A stretch of DNA of 64,000 nucleotides from Bdellovibrio sp047344985 (lineage in GTDB: Bacteria > Bdellovibrionota > Bdellovibrionia > Bdellovibrionales > Bdellovibrionaceae), in the NCBI RefSeq assembly GCF_047344985.1, contig NZ_CP178861.1, forward strand, positions 806,001 through 870,000. Reading direction: 5' to 3'. Below are positions 25,749-38,703 of this stretch, piece after piece (position 1 is the first letter of the stretch; every line of letters starts with the position of its first letter). A program made the position numbers and the translations under genes. The notes beneath the pieces are model-generated. The model did no database searches and had not been told where the DNA came from. It worked only from the letters and a program-made list of their open reading frames with translations.

Positions 25749-26353
25749 TTAAAATCAATCTGGCATCCGGAGCTTCAGTCAGCGCGGGGTCTCCTCTTGG
25801 GGCTTCACTGGGAATTTCATCAGACAGTTTCTTAGCTCCTGATGAGGTAAGAAAAGAGGCCCTGAAGCGTTTGGTTTTGATTCTTGTGGGACCGTTGGCT
25901 TTATACATTTACCAAAATCAAAACGTTCCGGGCAAGGTTGCTGATCTCAACGCAAAAACGCAGGTTTTGACAGAGTTGCAAAACTACAATTCAAAACAAG
26001 CTGCTTCTGTGGCTGAGATCAAAAAATTTAAGGAAGACGAAGCTTTGATTGAAGCACGTATTTCAGCCTTGGAAAAAATCGCTAAAGACCGCCAAAGAGA
26101 AATCCGTGTTTTGGATCTGTTGCAAACAGTGATTCCTGAAAAAGCTTGGCTCACACGTGTGCAGATCAATCCGGATAAAGTGAATGTGCAAGGTCTGGCT
26201 TTGAGTGATTTTGAGGTGTCTTCTTTCTTGGAAGCGTTAACAAAGAGCGCGTTCTTAATGGACGTGAACTTGGTAAGTTCAAGCGAGATCAACCAAGATG
26301 GCGTGATGTTAAAAAAGTTTGAAATTAGCTGTTTGTTGGAGAGACCCGAATGA
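25745..26353 (+). CDS. pilN: Type IV pilus alignment protein PilN
   Basis: A 202-residue inner-membrane protein. The conserved N-terminal peptide MIKINLA docks in PilM; here a Ser/Gly/Ala-rich insert follows before the membrane helix (about residues 40-58). A coiled coil (about 65-115) and ferredoxin-like domain then lie in the periplasm, ending in the VNVQGLALSDFEVSSFLEAL region. It overlaps pilM and pilO by four bases each. Confidence 0.92.
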   Translation: MIKINLASGASVSAGSPLGASLGISSDSFLAPDEVRKEALKRLVLILVGPLALYIYQNQNVPGKVADLNAKTQVLTELQNYNSKQAASVAEIKKFKEDEALIEARISALEKIAKDRQREIRVLDLLQTVIPEKAWLTRVQINPDKVNVQGLALSDFEVSSFLEALTKSAFLMDVNLVSSSEINQDGVMLKKFEISCLLERPE

Positions 26354-26958
26354 ATAAGTTCTTTGAAACTCTCGCAGCCCAACAAATCAGTAAGGTCCTG
26401 ATCATCGGATTAGGACTGACGGCTTTTTATTGGTATGCACTTTACGACGACGGCTCCGCTGTTGACGCGCAAATCGTGCAAATCAGCCAACAGCTTCAAG
26501 AAGAAGAAAATAAGAAAAAAGACACGGATGCTACTCTCAAGCAAGTGCAAGAGATGCAAGAGAAGGTCGGACAACTTAGCCAAAAGTATCAAGAGATCTC
26601 TCGTCGTCTTCCGTCTGTGCTTTTCTCAATTGATATCAATAAAGCGATTGACGACTTTGCCCGCAATGCCGGTGTGAGTGTGAAATCGAAAAAACCAGGC
26701 GACAACGTTAAAAAAGAAGTCGTTGAAGAAGTTCCTGTGGATGTGACGTTGGAAGGAAGTTATGCGGAACTTGCGCAATTTTCTTTCTTGGTATCGACAG
26801 CAGAACGTATGGCTCGTGTGAAAAACGTCGTGATCACAGAGTCTGAACCTGGAAGTAAGAAATTAAAATTTGAAGGTCAGGTGGTCGGCTACAAACTGGC
26901 TCCTGAAGAAAAGAAAAAACCTGCTGATGGAACGGCAGGAACGGAGACTCCGCAGTGA
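26350..26958 (+). CDS. pilO: Type IV pilus alignment protein PilO
   Basis: A 202-residue single-pass inner-membrane protein that pairs with PilN. The membrane helix spans about residues 17-32, followed by a coiled coil rich in Gln, Glu and Lys (about 40-85) and a ferredoxin-like periplasmic domain (VTLEGSYAELAQFSFLVSTAERM is the typical PilO signature, about 136-158). A charged, proline-bearing tail ends the protein. Four-base overlaps with pilN and pilP. Confidence 0.93.
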   Translation: MNKFFETLAAQQISKVLIIGLGLTAFYWYALYDDGSAVDAQIVQISQQLQEEENKKKDTDATLKQVQEMQEKVGQLSQKYQEISRRLPSVLFSIDINKAIDDFARNAGVSVKSKKPGDNVKKEVVEEVPVDVTLEGSYAELAQFSFLVSTAERMARVKNVVITESEPGSKKLKFEGQVVGYKLAPEEKKKPADGTAGTETPQ

Positions 26959-27662
26959 AATCTGTAAGATGGATTGTATCTTACATTCTAGTAGCCTCTT
27001 TGGGACTTTGGCTTGCTTTTGCAGTGAGCGTGAAGTTTATGGCTCCTGCGCATTCTCAAGAAACTCCGTCTAATGGAGATTTACCCGCAGACTTCTTAAA
27101 AGAAGTGGAATCGACTCAAGTTCCGCCTGCAGGAGCAACTCCTCCTAAGCCAGGAACTCCGCCGCCACAACAGCAACCTACGGCCCCGCCTGGATCTGCG
27201 CAACAGCAACAACCCTCGGTGCCACCGCCACCAATGGAAAACGAAATGCCAGTGGGTGACGGTGCAACAGCGCAAACTCCTCCGCCAGCAAGTATTTTGC
27301 CGAGCGATGGTTACCGTTACGATCCGACAGGAAAAAGAGATCCGTTCAAAGTTTTCAGAACGGTTCGTCCTAAAGATAACGGCGGTTCTGACATCGCAAA
27401 ACCGAATGAGATCCTAGAACCATTGCAGCGTTGGGAAATCGAGCGTTTGCAGGTTGTCGGTATCTTGTGGGATGTGCGCACGCCGCGCGCGATGATTCGC
27501 GATCCGGATGGCGCTGTATTTACTGTAACTAAAAATTCAAAGATCGGCCGAAGCGAAGGATTTGTAGCGGCCATCCGCGAGGGTGAAGTCGTTGTCGTAG
27601 AAACCAAATATGACGACGGAAAATCGGTTAAAGAGACTCGCGTCTTGGAATTGAAAAAGTAA
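26955..27662 (+). CDS. pilP: Type IV pilus protein PilP
   Basis: A 235-residue periplasmic protein linking the PilNO complex to the PilQ secretin. An N-terminal membrane helix (about 8-26) is followed by a long Pro/Gln-rich linker (about 45-115) and the PilP beta domain, which begins YDPTGKRDPFKVF and includes VGILWDVRTPRAMIRDPDG. No lipobox is seen, unlike many PilP proteins, so it appears anchored by its helix rather than by lipid. Confidence 0.92.
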   Translation: MKSVRWIVSYILVASLGLWLAFAVSVKFMAPAHSQETPSNGDLPADFLKEVESTQVPPAGATPPKPGTPPPQQQPTAPPGSAQQQQPSVPPPPMENEMPVGDGATAQTPPPASILPSDGYRYDPTGKRDPFKVFRTVRPKDNGGSDIAKPNEILEPLQRWEIERLQVVGILWDVRTPRAMIRDPDGAVFTVTKNSKIGRSEGFVAAIREGEVVVVETKYDDGKSVKETRVLELKK

Positions 27663-27686
27663 GCTTATTTATCAGAGGAGGAACGA

Positions 27687-29867
27687 ATGAAAGGACTCAT
27701 TCGATTATTTATCCTAAGTGCGTTGATTGCTTCTATCACCTCTTGTGCCAGCCGTCCTGTTGAGGACGATTTGTCATTAGATGGTGGAGAATCCTCATCT
27801 GAAGTGGCTCCAGCGGAGTCTTCAGGCAATCAAGATGATTTTGCAGATTTTGAAGATGGCGGCGGTGAAACAAAACAAGCCGAATCTGCTCCTGCGCAAA
27901 ACGATCAAGATTTAGCGATTGAAGATGAAGTCAATCAAGCGGAAGGACAACCTCAAGAGCAGGCGGCGACTCCACCTGCAGAGACAGTTCCAGCTCCTGC
28001 TCCGACGGAAGAAGCTTCACCAACAGAAGATCCATTTGCTGACAGTTCAGTGGCGGACGTTCCTGCGCCAGCTCCAGAAACTCCGGCACCGCAAACTCCA
28101 GCTCCGACTGTGACAGAGACAATTCCAACTCCAGTGCAAGGGACAGCGCCTACAGTGTCTGTTCCATCTGGATCTCCTGCCAACATCACGGATTTGAAGT
28201 TTAAAGCCAATGAAACAGGCGGAACTGTTGTCGTGCAAGCGGACAAGCCGTTGACTTACACGACACGCACAAATCCTGATTTGCATCAGTATATTATTGA
28301 AGTCGACAACGCGAACTTACCAGACCGTTTGAAGCGTTCTTTGAATACAAAGGACATCAAAGGCAGCGTCGGCGCCATCGACGCTTATCAAAACCCAGGT
28401 TCAACAACAGCACGCTTTGTTATTCAATTGCGTGAAGGTGTGGCAGAGCCCGCAGTTCAAGCCGAAGGCAACAGCCTTTTGATCGTTGCCAACGGCGCTG
28501 GAACTCCTGCAGAGGCGCACGAAGTTGCTCAAGCAGACGGAACCAATGTGGAGTTGTCTGACGCGAAAATTTTGCCAAGCCAGAACCTGACGGAATTCCT
28601 TTCTGGAAACACGAAGTTTTACGGTAAAAAGATCTCTATTGAGACAAACAATATGGATATCCGCGACGCTTTGAACTTCATCACGGAAGAGAGCGGCGTG
28701 AACATGGTGATCTCCGAAGACGTAAAAGGGGCGGTGAGCTTAAAACTTCGCCAAGTTCCTTGGGACCAAGCTTTGGTTGTGATCATGAAAGCGAAAAAAC
28801 TGGGTTACACTCGTCAAGGCAACGTGCTTCGTATCGCTCCTCTTCAAGATTTGAAAGCGGAAGAAGATGATGCAACGAAACTGGCGCAAGCCCGTAAGAA
28901 CGTGGAACCTTTGAAAGTTCGCATGTTCCCTGTGAGCTACGCGAAAGTGGACGAGCTTGAAAAGAAAATCAAAGATTTCTTAGGTGATCGCGGAAAGGTT
29001 GTCGGTGATGTTCGTACCAACGCTTTGGTTGTGACGGATATCGAAGAAAATCTAGAGCGTGCAGCGAAATTGATTGCGAGTCTTGATACACAACCTCCAC
29101 AAGTTTTGATCGAATCAAAAATCGTGGAAGCGCAAGAAAGCTTCACTCGTAATATCGGGATCAATTGGGGAGCTTCTGGTGCGCCGATTAAACTTGGCTC
29201 GACAGCGCGCGGTCCTGTGAACATGAATCCAAGCTTTAACATCAACCCGACAGCAGCCACTCCGGGCAACTTGAATTTCAACGTGAGCGTGGGAACTCTG
29301 GATGTCTTTGGAACTCTGCAAGCGGCGTTGTCTTTGTCTGAAAGTGAAGGACAGGTGAAAATCCTCTCCGCCCCACGAATCATGACAATGACGAATGAAA
29401 AAGCGGATATCAATCAGACGACAGAAGAACCAGTACGTCAGGTGACTCAAAACGGGACAGCAACTCAAGAGACGTTCCAGTTTAAGCCATTGACGTTGAA
29501 ACTTGAGGTGACTCCGCAGGTGACAGCGGACGGATCTGTTATAATGAAAGTCACTGTGAATAGACAATTCCGTGGTGCCGACGTGAGTAGTGCGGGTCAA
29601 GGTGCGTTTGCGGTCAACAGCCGTGAAGCCAACACTCGCGTGCTTGTGAAAAACGGTCAAACAGCGGTCATTGGTGGTATCTACCAAAGCGACGCTGTTG
29701 AGAATGAAAACGGTGTGCCTTGGTTCCGTGAGCTTCCTGTTGTGAGTTACTTGTTTAAAACCAAGAACGTCACAAGAAACAAATCGGAGCTGCTAGTTTT
29801 CCTTACACCAAGAATCATCGGCCCGGTTGACGCAGGTCCAGTAGCTCCGACGACTCAAGATTTTTAA
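27687..29867 (+). CDS. pilQ: Type IV pilus secretin PilQ
   Basis: A 726-residue outer-membrane secretin through which the pilus passes. Order: signal peptide with a lipobox-like ITSC (residues 18-22), an acidic Pro/Ala/Glu-rich linker to about 165, an AMIN domain (about 170-270), STN/secretin N0 and N1 domains (about 310-475), and the secretin pore (about 485-710) with the VPWFRELPVVSYLFK and LLVFLTPRII signatures. A GAGGAGG ribosome site precedes the ATG. The lipobox suggests that this secretin may be lipidated itself. Confidence 0.96.
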   Translation: MKGLIRLFILSALIASITSCASRPVEDDLSLDGGESSSEVAPAESSGNQDDFADFEDGGGETKQAESAPAQNDQDLAIEDEVNQAEGQPQEQAATPPAETVPAPAPTEEASPTEDPFADSSVADVPAPAPETPAPQTPAPTVTETIPTPVQGTAPTVSVPSGSPANITDLKFKANETGGTVVVQADKPLTYTTRTNPDLHQYIIEVDNANLPDRLKRSLNTKDIKGSVGAIDAYQNPGSTTARFVIQLREGVAEPAVQAEGNSLLIVANGAGTPAEAHEVAQADGTNVELSDAKILPSQNLTEFLSGNTKFYGKKISIETNNMDIRDALNFITEESGVNMVISEDVKGAVSLKLRQVPWDQALVVIMKAKKLGYTRQGNVLRIAPLQDLKAEEDDATKLAQARKNVEPLKVRMFPVSYAKVDELEKKIKDFLGDRGKVVGDVRTNALVVTDIEENLERAAKLIASLDTQPPQVLIESKIVEAQESFTRNIGINWGASGAPIKLGSTARGPVNMNPSFNINPTAATPGNLNFNVSVGTLDVFGTLQAALSLSESEGQVKILSAPRIMTMTNEKADINQTTEEPVRQVTQNGTATQETFQFKPLTLKLEVTPQVTADGSVIMKVTVNRQFRGADVSSAGQGAFAVNSREANTRVLVKNGQTAVIGGIYQSDAVENENGVPWFRELPVVSYLFKTKNVTRNKSELLVFLTPRIIGPVDAGPVAPTTQDF

Positions 29868-29879
29868 AGGGAGGGAACA

Positions 29880-30434
29880 ATGAAAAAACTTTTGTACGTC
29901 TCGTTACTAGTTTTATCAGTCGTTCTCGGTTCCTGTTCACAAGAAGCAGGCAACGTTGAAGTCTCAATCAGTGGCTCTTCTTTGCCTTTGATTCCGGCAA
30001 CAGCAGTTAGCTGTTTGGCGCGCGAAAATGCTGGAACTGACACGCCAACGGCGGACATCTCACCAAGCTACTTCCGTGTTCCAACAATTACATTTACTCG
30101 CAAAGACACAACTAAAAACCTTATCATCGCCTTTATTCGCATCAATATTCCAGTTCCAGGCAGCTCAACACCGATCAACTGTGAGGTTGGTGGCGATGGT
30201 CTCGCAGCATTGAAGGGTACTTGGTTTAATAGTGGAACGAAAGAAGCATTGATTCCAAGTGGAGATGCGAATAAAACATTTTCCACAGACTGCGCCCTCT
30301 ATTGCGGCGGTATCACAATGAATAGTGGTACGACAGCCAGCGGAACCATGGAAGTTTTCGGTCTAGAGCGCGATGCTGCCGGAAACGAAACTCCAGTAAA
30401 AACATCGACAACAATCACAGTCGAAAGCTTCTAG
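29880..30434 (+). CDS. Lipoprotein of unknown function downstream of pilQ
   Basis: A 184-residue lipoprotein with signal sequence and lipobox VLGSC (cysteine 19). The remaining protein is predicted beta-rich with paired cysteines (CLAREN, INCEVGG, DCALYCGG) and many Ser/Thr. It follows pilQ by 12 bases with GGGAGGG before the ATG and is closed by a terminator, so it is probably expressed with the pilus genes. It is not a standard PilF/PilW pilotin by appearance. Function unknown. Confidence 0.75.
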   Translation: MKKLLYVSLLVLSVVLGSCSQEAGNVEVSISGSSLPLIPATAVSCLARENAGTDTPTADISPSYFRVPTITFTRKDTTKNLIIAFIRINIPVPGSSTPINCEVGGDGLAALKGTWFNSGTKEALIPSGDANKTFSTDCALYCGGITMNSGTTASGTMEVFGLERDAAGNETPVKTSTTITVESF

Positions 30435-30456
30435 TTTTAAATTCAAACAAAGAATT

Positions 30457-30490
30457 AAAAAAGGCTCCTAAAAGGAGCCTTTTGTTTTTT
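30457..30490 (+). terminator. Terminator of the pil operon
   Basis: AAAAGGCTCCT and AGGAGCCTTTT form a stem with a three-base loop, followed by GTTTTTT. Strong Rho-independent form. Confidence 0.9.
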
Positions 30491-30543
30491 GAAAAACGCT
30501 CTGAGTTATCGTCATGACTCTTCACCAACGATGTGAATAATCA

Positions 30544-30572
30544 GTGACCTCCGCAAAGACCCGTTTTATAAG
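30544..30572 (+). promoter_or_regulatory. Candidate rarA promoter giving a leaderless mRNA
   Basis: GTGACC (30544-30549) and TATAAG (30567-30572) are 17 bases apart. The rarA ATG begins six bases after the -10 element, so transcription would start at or beside the start codon. No ribosome site is present. Confidence 0.45.
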
Positions 30573-30578
30573 CCATCC

Positions 30579-31886
30579 ATGGACCTATTTTCCGCCTCTG
30601 CCGCAGCCTCAAGCTCATCACCACTGTCAGAAATTCTTCGGCCGAAGAATTTAGATGAGATCATTGGCCAAGATAAAACCTTGGGACCAAAATCAAAGCT
30701 CGGCCAGATGTTGCGCAAAGGCTATTTACCAAGTCTCATCATCTGGGGCCCTCCAGGCACAGGAAAAACCACGTTTGCGCTGGCTTTATCCCAGCATTTC
30801 AACGCTCATTTCGTAAATATCAACGCCGTGGATTCCGGAGCTAAAGCCTTAAGAGAAATTGGCGAGGAAGGCAAAGACCGCCGTCTGCAGCTGCAACAAA
30901 AAACCGTGCTTTTCGTCGACGAAATTCATCGTTTTAATAAAGCGCAACAGGACGTCCTTCTTCCATTCGTAGAAAAAGGCGATATCGTCCTTATTGGCGC
31001 TACAACAGAAAATCCAAGCTACGAATTAAACCGAGCCCTTCTCAGTCGTTGCCGCGTTGTGATTTTCGAAAGACTTTCTGAAGAAGATCTCAGCAAAATC
31101 GTCAGTCGCGCAGAAACGCACTACAAAAAACAGCTCGACATGATCCTCACCAAAGAGGCCATCAACAATCTTCTCGAATATTCTGACGGGGATGCACGTC
31201 GACTCATCAACAGTCTCGAAATTCTCTATAATTTCACAAAAGACCAAGAGGACGGCGAGCGCTTAGATGTGAACGACATGCGCGAGCTTCTTCAGCAAAA
31301 TCCTTTGGGCTACGACAAAAGCTCCGAGATGCATTACGATCTTATTTCGGCATTCATTAAAAGTGTGCGCGGCAGTGACCCTGATGCGGCCGTCTATTAT
31401 CTCGCTCGCATGATCGACGGCGGAGAAGATCCTATCTTCATCGCTCGTCGACTGATCGTTTTAGCCTCTGAAGATATCGGAAACGCAGACCCAAGAGCAA
31501 TTTCTGTCGCTATCGCAGGTCTCCAAGCCGTTGAAGCTATTGGGCTGCCTGAAGGAGCGATCACTCTTTCACAGGTAACGACTTATTTAGCGTCGTGCCC
31601 GAAATCAAACGCCTCTTATATGGCTTTAAATAAAGCCCGTGAACTCGTTGAAAAAACCAGAACATTACCGGTGCCATTGCACTTGCGTTCAGCGAAAACA
31701 GCTCTCGCAAAAGATTTAGGATACGGTAGGGATTATAAATACCCGCACAATTATCCAACAGGATGGGTCGATCAAAGTTATCTTCCGCCTGAAGTCAGCG
31801 AAGCCCAGCTCTACGAACCAACAACTCGCGGTTTTGAAAAAACAATCCGCGAGTACTTACAGTGGATGAAGCAGAAAAAAGATTAG
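30579..31886 (+). CDS. rarA: Replication-associated recombination protein RarA (MgsA)
   Basis: A 435-residue AAA+ ATPase of the RarA/MgsA/WRNIP1 family that acts at stalled replication forks. Walker A is GPPGTGKTTF (about residues 59-68), Walker B LFVDEIHRF (about 110-118), sensor 1 GATTENPSYE, and the RarA C-terminal tetramerisation region includes YLARMIDGGEDPIFIARRL and the SPKF-like CPKSNASYMAL. Full length. Its end overlaps the convergent cupin gene by four bases. Confidence 0.96.
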   Translation: MDLFSASAAASSSSPLSEILRPKNLDEIIGQDKTLGPKSKLGQMLRKGYLPSLIIWGPPGTGKTTFALALSQHFNAHFVNINAVDSGAKALREIGEEGKDRRLQLQQKTVLFVDEIHRFNKAQQDVLLPFVEKGDIVLIGATTENPSYELNRALLSRCRVVIFERLSEEDLSKIVSRAETHYKKQLDMILTKEAINNLLEYSDGDARRLINSLEILYNFTKDQEDGERLDVNDMRELLQQNPLGYDKSSEMHYDLISAFIKSVRGSDPDAAVYYLARMIDGGEDPIFIARRLIVLASEDIGNADPRAISVAIAGLQAVEAIGLPEGAITLSQVTTYLASCPKSNASYMALNKARELVEKTRTLPVPLHLRSAKTALAKDLGYGRDYKYPHNYPTGWVDQSYLPPEVSEAQLYEPTTRGFEKTIREYLQWMKQKKD

Positions 31887-32188
31887 ATTGCGCGCTGGGC
31901 GCAAACACACACGCAGGTCTGTGTGCCTTGAGCGACGTGGGAGTGTTTTGTGTTTGCAGGAATCTCTAAGCGATCCCCGGGGCGCAACACAAATTGATTT
32001 CCAGAAATATTAAAGATCATCTCTCCAGAAACAATCACGCGCACTTCAGCAAACGGATGACGGTGATCTTGAACCTTCATTTGCGGTTCATAGATTTCGT
32101 CATAAGGTTCCAAACCTTCAGATTCCAAAATCATGTGAACCTGCTGTTTGCTTGGAACGATCGGTGCTTGCCAACGAGTGATGATCAT
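31883..32188 (-). CDS. Small cupin-domain protein
   Basis: A 101-residue single-domain cupin. Metal-site motifs are visible: DHRHPFAEVRVIVSGEM (cupin motif 1, His, His and Glu about residues 41-48) and PGDRLEIPANTKHSHVA (motif 2, His about 82). The C-terminus has a CVCVCA cluster that might also bind metal. Such small cupins bind small molecules or act as dioxygenase-like enzymes; the substrate cannot be told. It overlaps rarA tail to tail by four bases and its upstream region is rich in palindromes. Confidence 0.85.
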   Translation of the reverse strand: MIITRWQAPIVPSKQQVHMILESEGLEPYDEIYEPQMKVQDHRHPFAEVRVIVSGEMIFNISGNQFVLRPGDRLEIPANTKHSHVAQGTQTCVCVCAQRAI

Positions 32189-32204
32189 AGTGAGTGCCTC
32201 TTTC

Positions 32205-32259
32205 GATTCATGGTTATCTCAAATCGGAACGGTGACTTCAAGTCACGCCGCCATGAATC
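32205..32259 (-). promoter_or_regulatory. Nested inverted repeats upstream of the cupin gene
   Basis: GATTCATGG (32205-32213) pairs with CCATGAATC (32251-32259), and between them GTGACTT-C-AAGTCAC (32232-32246) is a perfect inverted repeat. The set could be an operator cluster, a cruciform or a folded mRNA leader for the cupin gene. Confidence 0.45.
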
Positions 32260-32271
32260 TCGCCTTGAAAC

Positions 32272-32285
32272 ATTATCGCGATAAT
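32272..32285 (+). promoter_or_regulatory. Perfect 14-base palindrome in the divergent cupin intergenic region
   Basis: ATTATCGCGATAAT reads the same on both strands. It is 87 bases from the cupin start and 126 from the 32411 start, a good position for a dimeric repressor site. Confidence 0.45.
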
Positions 32286-32410
32286 CTATTCAAATTGCGA
32301 CAGGATAAGAGGCCGGATTCTCATCTTTTTTTGTTTTTGTGTTAAGTCCTTTTGTGGATTGTCGATACCTAATGTGTAGGAAGGACCCTATATGTTTAGG
32401 GGAGGGTATT

Positions 32411-32923
32411 TTGAGCAGTAAATCGAAGTCGACACATGCGGAATTAGATCACATCTTGAATTTTGTCGATGCCTCGAAAGGTCTTCGTGCGAAGATCAAC
32501 GAGTCAGGCCGAGTGCAAATTCGCCAAGATCTAGATGGAAAAGTATTCTCCTTTATCACTCAAGACGTGAATGAAGTTCTTCATCGCGCGGATTCTGAAG
32601 GAAAGCCTTTTATCCAAGTGAATTTCAAGAATGGAACGAAAGTTCTATTGACGGAAACCCTTGTGGGTTTCAAACCAATTGAAACTTTAGGTTTAGATAT
32701 GGGCCGTATTCCAAAAGTGGTAACGACTCCAGACCTAGTGAGTGTGTTTGAAGCTATTGAAGAGTCTTTAGGTGCTGATAACGGCCTTGATCACGAGGTC
32801 GAAATCCTTAAAAAAGTGTATTTAGCCATTATTTCGGGCGGAGAAAAAGTCGGTTTTGACTTGGCCGTTGAAAGAAAGTGGTTAAACAGACTTCTTGCGT
32901 CAAAATTTAAAGCCAGCGCTTAA
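32411..32923 (+). CDS. Unknown soluble protein
   Basis: A 170-residue protein without signal peptide or membrane helix. I recognise no family. The sequence alternates strands and helices (RVQIRQDLDGKVFSFITQD, FIQVNFKNGTKVLLTETL), and ends in a helical region that finishes WLNRLLASKFKASA. The start is taken as TTG at 32411 because AGGGGAGGG lies five bases before it; an in-frame GTG at 32339 has no such site. A terminator follows. Confidence 0.75.
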   Translation: MSSKSKSTHAELDHILNFVDASKGLRAKINESGRVQIRQDLDGKVFSFITQDVNEVLHRADSEGKPFIQVNFKNGTKVLLTETLVGFKPIETLGLDMGRIPKVVTTPDLVSVFEAIEESLGADNGLDHEVEILKKVYLAIISGGEKVGFDLAVERKWLNRLLASKFKASA

Positions 32924-32959
32924 TCTTTTGTAAATCCAACGACTTAAACTAAGTTTTCT

Positions 32960-32992
32960 AATAATCGAGGCGCAGGCCTCGATTATTTATTA
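32960..32992 (+). terminator. Terminator-like hairpin before the rRNA operon
   Basis: AATAATCGAGGC (32960-32971) and GCCTCGATTATT (32976-32987) form a perfect 12-base-pair stem with a four-base loop. The following T-run is short, so it is moderate. Confidence 0.7.
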
Positions 32993-33033
32993 AGCAACTT
33001 TAGTACGGTCATTAAATTTTCGAAAAAAAGCTA

Positions 33034-33061
33034 TTGACCTTTTTGGGCCGTTACGAGAAAA
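33034..33061 (+). promoter_or_regulatory. Possible upstream rRNA operon promoter
   Basis: TTGACC (33034-33039) lies about 40 bases before tRNA-Ala. The -10 region (around 33056-33061, AGAAAA) is poor, so this is tentative. Confidence 0.25.
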
Positions 33062-33077
33062 CAGCTCCACTTTGTTC

Positions 33078-33153
<76 letters not shown>

Positions 33154-33204
33154 ATTTTTTATTTTAGACGTTCGTCTCGTAACGAAAAAAATAAAAGAAG
33201 AACA

Positions 33205-33232
33205 TTGACGGGGACAAAAAAATCATTAAGAT
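33205..33232 (+). promoter_or_regulatory. Candidate second rRNA promoter between tRNA-Ala and 16S
   Basis: TTGACG (33205-33210) and TAAGAT (33227-33232) are spaced by 16 bases, about 185 bases before the mature 16S start and upstream of the boxA-like element. Confidence 0.4.
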
Positions 33233-33278
33233 TGGTTCCTCGCGCTTCGGTAACGAAGCAAATGCGATTTAAAAATTT

Positions 33279-33291
33279 CGCTCTTTGAAAA
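33279..33291 (+). promoter_or_regulatory. boxA-like antitermination element of the rRNA leader
   Basis: CGCTCTTTGAAAA resembles the boxA core TGCTCTTTAACA recognised by NusB/S10. A similar CGTTCTTTGACAA occurs in the 16S-23S spacer. Confidence 0.6.
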
Positions 33292-33322
33292 CTGAATAGC
33301 TAGATAGAAAAGATTTTTGGGC
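33288..33322 (+). other. 5' arm of the pre-16S processing stem
   Basis: This stretch (containing AGCTAGAT and GATTTTTGGG) is largely complementary to 35022-35054 (containing CCCAAAAATC and ATCTAGCT) beyond the 3' end of 16S. The two bracket the mature rRNA and form the usual RNase III substrate. Confidence 0.7.
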
Positions 33323-33416
33323 TCTTTGAATGATGAGTAATTATCATTCACAATTTCAAAAAAATTAATTCGAACAAACACAGCGTAAGCTAGTTGTTTG
33401 TTTGAGAACAGAATTA

Positions 33417-34938
<1,522 letters not shown>

Positions 34939-35021
34939 TATCCGGTCAATCTTCACTAAGACTTGTTCTTAGTAAGTTAAAATGACCCAATCTTAGGTCA
35001 ACTTACTCTTCCCGAGTAAGT

Positions 35022-35054
35022 GAGTCCCAAAAATCTCATCTAGCTGTTTAGTTT
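35022..35054 (+). other. 3' arm of the pre-16S processing stem
   Basis: Complementary to 33288-33322 across the whole 16S gene. It lies 33 bases before tRNA-Ile. Confidence 0.7.
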
Positions 35055-35082
35055 TGAAAGAGTGAAATCTCTTAAGCATCTA

Positions 35083-35163
<81 letters not shown>

Positions 35164-35218
35164 ACTAATTGAGTTGGAACTGTTAAGTGCGAAGAGAGAT
35201 GACACGCGAACGGTTTTC

Positions 35219-35231
35219 GTTCTTTGACAAT
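35219..35231 (+). promoter_or_regulatory. boxA-like element in the 16S-23S spacer
   Basis: GTTCTTTGACAAT resembles boxA and parallels the element in the rRNA leader, at the expected place before 23S. Confidence 0.5.
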
Positions 35232-35238
35232 TGAATAG

Positions 35239-35273
35239 ATTGATTTAGTTGATTTTTAGCGAGGTTAGTTCCA
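35239..35273 (+). other. 5' arm of the pre-23S processing stem
   Basis: The first 24 bases pair with 38360-38383 with one wobble, and the next 11 (GGTTAGTTCCA) pair with 38316-38326. Together they close the 23S precursor, with an extra hairpin bulged on the 3' side. Confidence 0.75.
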
Positions 35274-35277
35274 TTTT

Positions 35278-38217
<2,940 letters not shown>

Positions 38218-38315
38218 AATTTTTCTTCTCAACAAAGTTGAAGAAGATTTCGTCTCAAAGACTTCCTTCGGGAACGAGAGACTAGCTCTCTGAATAAGTA
38301 AGAGAGTGATTAATG

Positions 38316-38383
38316 TGGAACTAACCAACCTTACTCTGACAAGATCAGAGTGTATAAGGTCGCTAAAAATCAGCTAAATCAAT
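38316..38383 (+). other. 3' arm of the pre-23S processing stem with bulged hairpin
   Basis: TGGAACTAACC (38316-38326) and the 24 bases at 38360-38383 pair with the 5' arm. Between them, ACCTTACTCTGA and TCAGAGTGTATAAGGT can fold into their own hairpin. The rest of the 23S-5S spacer shows no gene. Confidence 0.7.
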
Positions 38384-38491
38384 CATTCAGTTGTAATGAT
38401 AAAAGAAGTAACTTCTCCATTTGGATTGGTAGAAAGTTGCAAAAAGAACGAAGGAAGTATAAAACACTTCCACTTTGATTAATAAACGCTT

Positions 38492-38609
38492 TGCTGGTGT
38501 TTATAGCAGAGGGGCCACACCTGATCCCATTCCGAACTCAGAAGTTAAGTCCTCTTGCGGCGATGGTATTGCACGGGCGACCGTGTGGGAGAGTAGCACG
38601 ACGCCAGCT
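38492..38609 (+). rRNA. rrf: 5S ribosomal RNA
   Basis: About 118 bases with terminal stem GCTGGTG (from 38493) pairing with CGCCAGC (to 38608), the loop region CACACCTGATCCCATTCCGAACTC and the 3' GGGAGAGTAGCACGACGCC. Ends approximate. Confidence 0.96.
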
Positions 38610-38621
38610 CTATTTTACTTG

Positions 38622-38656
38622 AACCCGGGTTACGATAGTAATCCGGGTTTTTTTTG
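38622..38656 (+). terminator. Terminator of the rRNA operon
   Basis: AACCCGGGTTAC (38622-38633) pairs with GTAATCCGGGTT around a GATA loop (one G-T pair), followed by a run of eight T. Confidence 0.93.
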
Positions 38657-38703
38657 ACCAAAAGTACCTGCTTCCCTTCGTAGCGAATTGGTACAATCTT
38701 TTT

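Noticed and set aside
27931..28286. Several overlapping minus-strand frames opposite the N-terminal part of pilQ
   Set aside because: They are products of the repetitive Pro/Ala/Glu codons of the PilQ linker read in reverse; pilQ itself is certain.
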